Shown here: one piece after another, positions 61,434 to 64,000 of the stretch
Layout: each line of letters begins with the position of its first letter
Position numbering within the stretch: position 1 is the first letter of the stretch
Assembly (NCBI RefSeq): GCF_000003815.2
Contig: NC_049989.1
Span: forward strand, 9,548,540 to 9,612,539
Direction: 5' to 3'
Origin: Branchiostoma floridae
Lineage: Eukaryota; Chordata; Leptocardii; Amphioxiformes; Branchiostomatidae
Length of the DNA: 64,000 bases
The notes under the pieces: generated by a model
Database searches by the model: none
The model's input: only the letters and a program-made list of their open reading frames with translations
What the model was told of the DNA's origin: nothing
Made by a program: the position numbers and the translations under genes

Positions 61434-62065
61434 TAGCCAACATAAAATCACACGTTTGGAATCCTGCTCTTTTTTGTGTGTGTAAGCGTGTTGCTGAAGA
61501 TACTTGTTCAGGTGCCAAATCTGATGAAACGGTGGGTATATGCCACAAATGAGGTGCATATAAAAATTATGTATATAACGTTATAGACTTGCGAGTCATA
61601 TGTAACCAGCATGATTTAAAATCACAGGTTTAGAATCTTGCTCTTTGTGTGTGTTGTGTGTATGCGCGTTGCCAAATCTGATGAAACGATGGGTAAATGA
61701 CACAAATGAGGTGCATATACAGATAACGTTATAGACTTGCGAGTCATATGTAACCAACAGGACTTAAAATTACAGGTTTAGAATCTTGCTCTTTGTGTGT
61801 GTTGTGTGTATGCGTGTTGCTGAAGATATTTGTTCATGTGCCAAATCTGATGAAACGGTGGGCATATGCCACAAAAGAGGTGCATATATGTATATAACGT
61901 TATAGACTTGCGAGTCATATGTAACCAACATGATTTAAAATCACAGGTTTAGAATCTTGCTCTTTGTGTGTGTTGTGTGTATGCGCGTTGCTGAAGATAT
62001 TTGTTCATGTGCCAAATCTGATGAAACGATGGGTAAATGACACAAATGAGGTGCATACATAACGT
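61434..62065 (+). repeat. Tandem repeat, period 148-171 bp, about four copies
   Basis: AGACTTGCGAGTCATATGTA recurs at 61585, 61733 and 61904; each unit also holds TTAGAATCTTGCTCTTTGTG and AAATCTGATGAAACG. Units differ by deletions (the one from 61585 lacks a TTGCTGAAGATA stretch). A partial unit starts at about 61434. Confidence 0.9.
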
Positions 62066-63664
62066 TCCCTCCTGTTTCTGACGGGGAAACTGATGCATGA
62101 ATTCATGAAAGAGCCGATTTGGAGAAGAAGGAAAAAGTATAAAGCAACAAATGTCAAAGATGTAATTCTGGACAATTTTGTGTAAACCGACACAGTACCG
62201 ATTTGGTATTACGTACATTAGATCGGTACATTTACAATAAAACAAGTAGATCAATAAGGTTAAACCCAGATTTCAATACTATTTGACATTGTATTCACAC
62301 ACATTCGGTGTGATTCTTGAATGTAGATAAAGTAAGTATTGTGGTATCAGCAGTGGAGCTTATAATTTGTAAAGCTTTCTTTGAAGAGATTGAAGGTAAC
62401 CCGCAAATATATATCATCGCAGATCAGTACATCCGCTGTTTTGTGGTACTCTGTTTTAGTTTAAGCGCAGACGAAGGTCGACGCTGAAGGTTACTAGCAC
62501 TTGAAAATCCACTTGGTTTAAGATACGAGCTATTGCCATTATTTCTATTAGCCAAGAAAGAGGGAAGGGCTTGGCAAGCTCTATATTTAGAAAAGCGTTG
62601 GATCGTAGGTATTCCAAGTAATATTGGACGTGTCAAAACCTAACCCCTGTGAGTAGACGAAGAAAAGATCCTGACATTTGGGGTAAACCCTTGGAAGATT
62701 AACTTGGGACACTGAAAATGAAAGGATGGCCAAATGCATTGCAGGACCTCCAGCCTCTCAGGAAGACGAGAAATCATAACAGGAAGCACCGCTGCAGTAC
62801 CAAGAAAAGCCGCCAGGGGGCCCAAAATCTAATAATTTCTTCAATAGAGCATAACCTAAACAGCCAACATGGCAAATGTCTTGACAATGCAGCCATATAT
62901 TCCTGAGTTATGATGTTCAAACCATGTATACAAAAATACACGTAATAGCTACCAGAAACAAAACATTCTCTGTGAAGTTAAAGAAAAACAAACAAGCGAT
63001 CCTTGCGGCATTTGCAGTCATCCAACATATATATGATCTTCAAAGGACTTGCCCAATCCTCTTACACATATTATAGACTATATCTACGGGGGCCCTCGTC
63101 TTGCCGGATTATTATGCTATATTCAGTCCTGACATTATGCCTGTTGATGGGTTCATAGACCTGGGCAGCTAAGTCCTGTCGTTGCCAGGTACATTTCAGA
63201 TTAAGATAAGAGCATTACCGCCGACATGACGCAAAACGTGCCACCATTTCTGTGACACATGTCTCAATACATCTGGATCAGACAGCATTTTCAAAGGGCA
63301 GATCATAAACTGGTGTTAAGATTCGTGCTGTCGACTTTGATGAACAATCCTCCAATTCAATCGTGTGATAACTTAAGGGTTCTTTGTCGCACAGGATCAA
63401 TCGTTGGATAAAGCGGTAGCTTTGTACGTCCTACAGGATAAATTGTTATATAGATCTTACTAGCAGATGAGTTTCAAATATCGTACTTTCTTATATATTG
63501 TATATTGGGTCTTATTTCAGTGTTGTATAGCTTAGAATCTACATGCGATGTGTTTATATTAATGGATAACCAGTTGTATGATAAAATATACATCACTTTA
63601 CCTTCCATTGTACACATGACACTTATTGTGCGATAAACTTCAACTTGACTTTCTTCATTTAAAT
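62066..63664. other. Gene-free sequence
   Basis: No gene recognised. A CTCF-like CCGCCAGGGGGC occurs at about 62809. Confidence 0.4.
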
Positions 63665-63775
63665 CTTGGGATAACAGGCTTGGACCCATGGACACAACTG
63701 GCTTGGGATAACAGGCTTGGACCCATGGACACAACTGGCTTGGGATAACAGGCTTGGACCCATGGACACAACTGA
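63665..63775 (+). repeat. 37-bp tandem repeat, three copies
   Basis: The unit starts CTTGGGATAACAGGCTTGG and includes ACCCATGGACACAACTGG. The three copies are nearly identical, so the expansion is recent. Confidence 0.95.
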
Positions 63776-63851
63776 TGCCTTTCTGCGGTTCGAACCATAA
63801 CCTTCATATTCTAAGTCAACAGCACTAACCACAAGCCTTTCCATCGAGACC
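63772..63851 (-). repeat. tRNA-derived SINE-like sequence
   Basis: On the minus strand CTTGTGGTTAGTGCTGTTGA resembles box A, and GGTTCGAACC is a perfect box B about 35 bp later. The stems do not pair as in a working tRNA. It abuts the 37-bp tandem repeat. Confidence 0.5.
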
Positions 63852-64000
63852 ATCTCGCTACGGAAAGGAATAAAAAGAAGTAACACAGCATGCGTGGGGC
63901 TGTGTTACCATATTTGGACAAACGATTGCAATATGACACTCAGAGGAATCTTCAGGCGAAAAAAGATGTATGCTTGAAATAATTGGACTACATTGAAGTG

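Noticed and set aside
61850-61862. CTGATGAAAC in the tandem array as a hammerhead core
   Set aside because: CUGAUGA and GAAA overlap with no stem II between them, so the core cannot form.
62640-62825. 61-codon minus-strand frame as an upstream GPCR exon
   Set aside because: It has a hydrophobic start but no TM1-3 signature residues and no clear splice sites in phase.

Overview
The window is eukaryotic genomic DNA. Genes are split into many short exons with GT-AG introns, intergenic stretches are long and AT-rich, and short inverted-repeat elements and SINE-like repeats are scattered throughout. Protein similarity recalled from memory points to an invertebrate deuterostome, most likely a lancelet (amphioxus, Branchiostoma). 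The TPC1 and BolA2 genes are close to the vertebrate proteins, and one gene has the NPxY-rich cytoplasmic tail that I associate with lancelet membrane proteins. The species call is inference.

Layout. From 393 to 14340 (+) lie 25 coding exons of a two-pore channel 1 gene, missing only its first exon or exons. Tail-to-tail with it at 16397-18210 (-) is a complete three-exon BolA2 gene. At 19729-22623 (-) is a three-exon single-pass membrane protein with six tyrosine motifs and two kinds of in-frame tandem repeat. At 25052-29811 (+) is a five-exon homologue of the uncharacterised human protein CXorf65. A possible gene for a 52-residue protein, supported by splice signals only, sits at 40926-41414 (+). 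At 51450-54717 (-) are the last two exons of a class A GPCR with a very long third intracellular loop; its earlier exons were not found in the window.

About 29812-40900, 42200-51400 and 54720-64000 hold no recognisable genes. They contain repeats: short terminal-inverted-repeat (TIR) elements of several families, two nested insertions (one into another element at 37082-37496, one into a palindrome at 46521-47512), tRNA-derived SINE-like pieces, a CA microsatellite and several minisatellites. Two short segments (6121-6152 minus, 48814-48847 plus) resemble hammerhead ribozyme cores of the kind carried by Penelope-like retroelements.

The genes do not form a pathway. TPC1 is an endolysosomal cation channel, BolA2 works with glutaredoxin in cytosolic iron-sulfur handling, and the GPCR and NPxY protein belong at membranes and probably signal. 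Exon boundaries were worked out by hand from reading-frame phase, splice signals and remembered family sequences. No database search was run.
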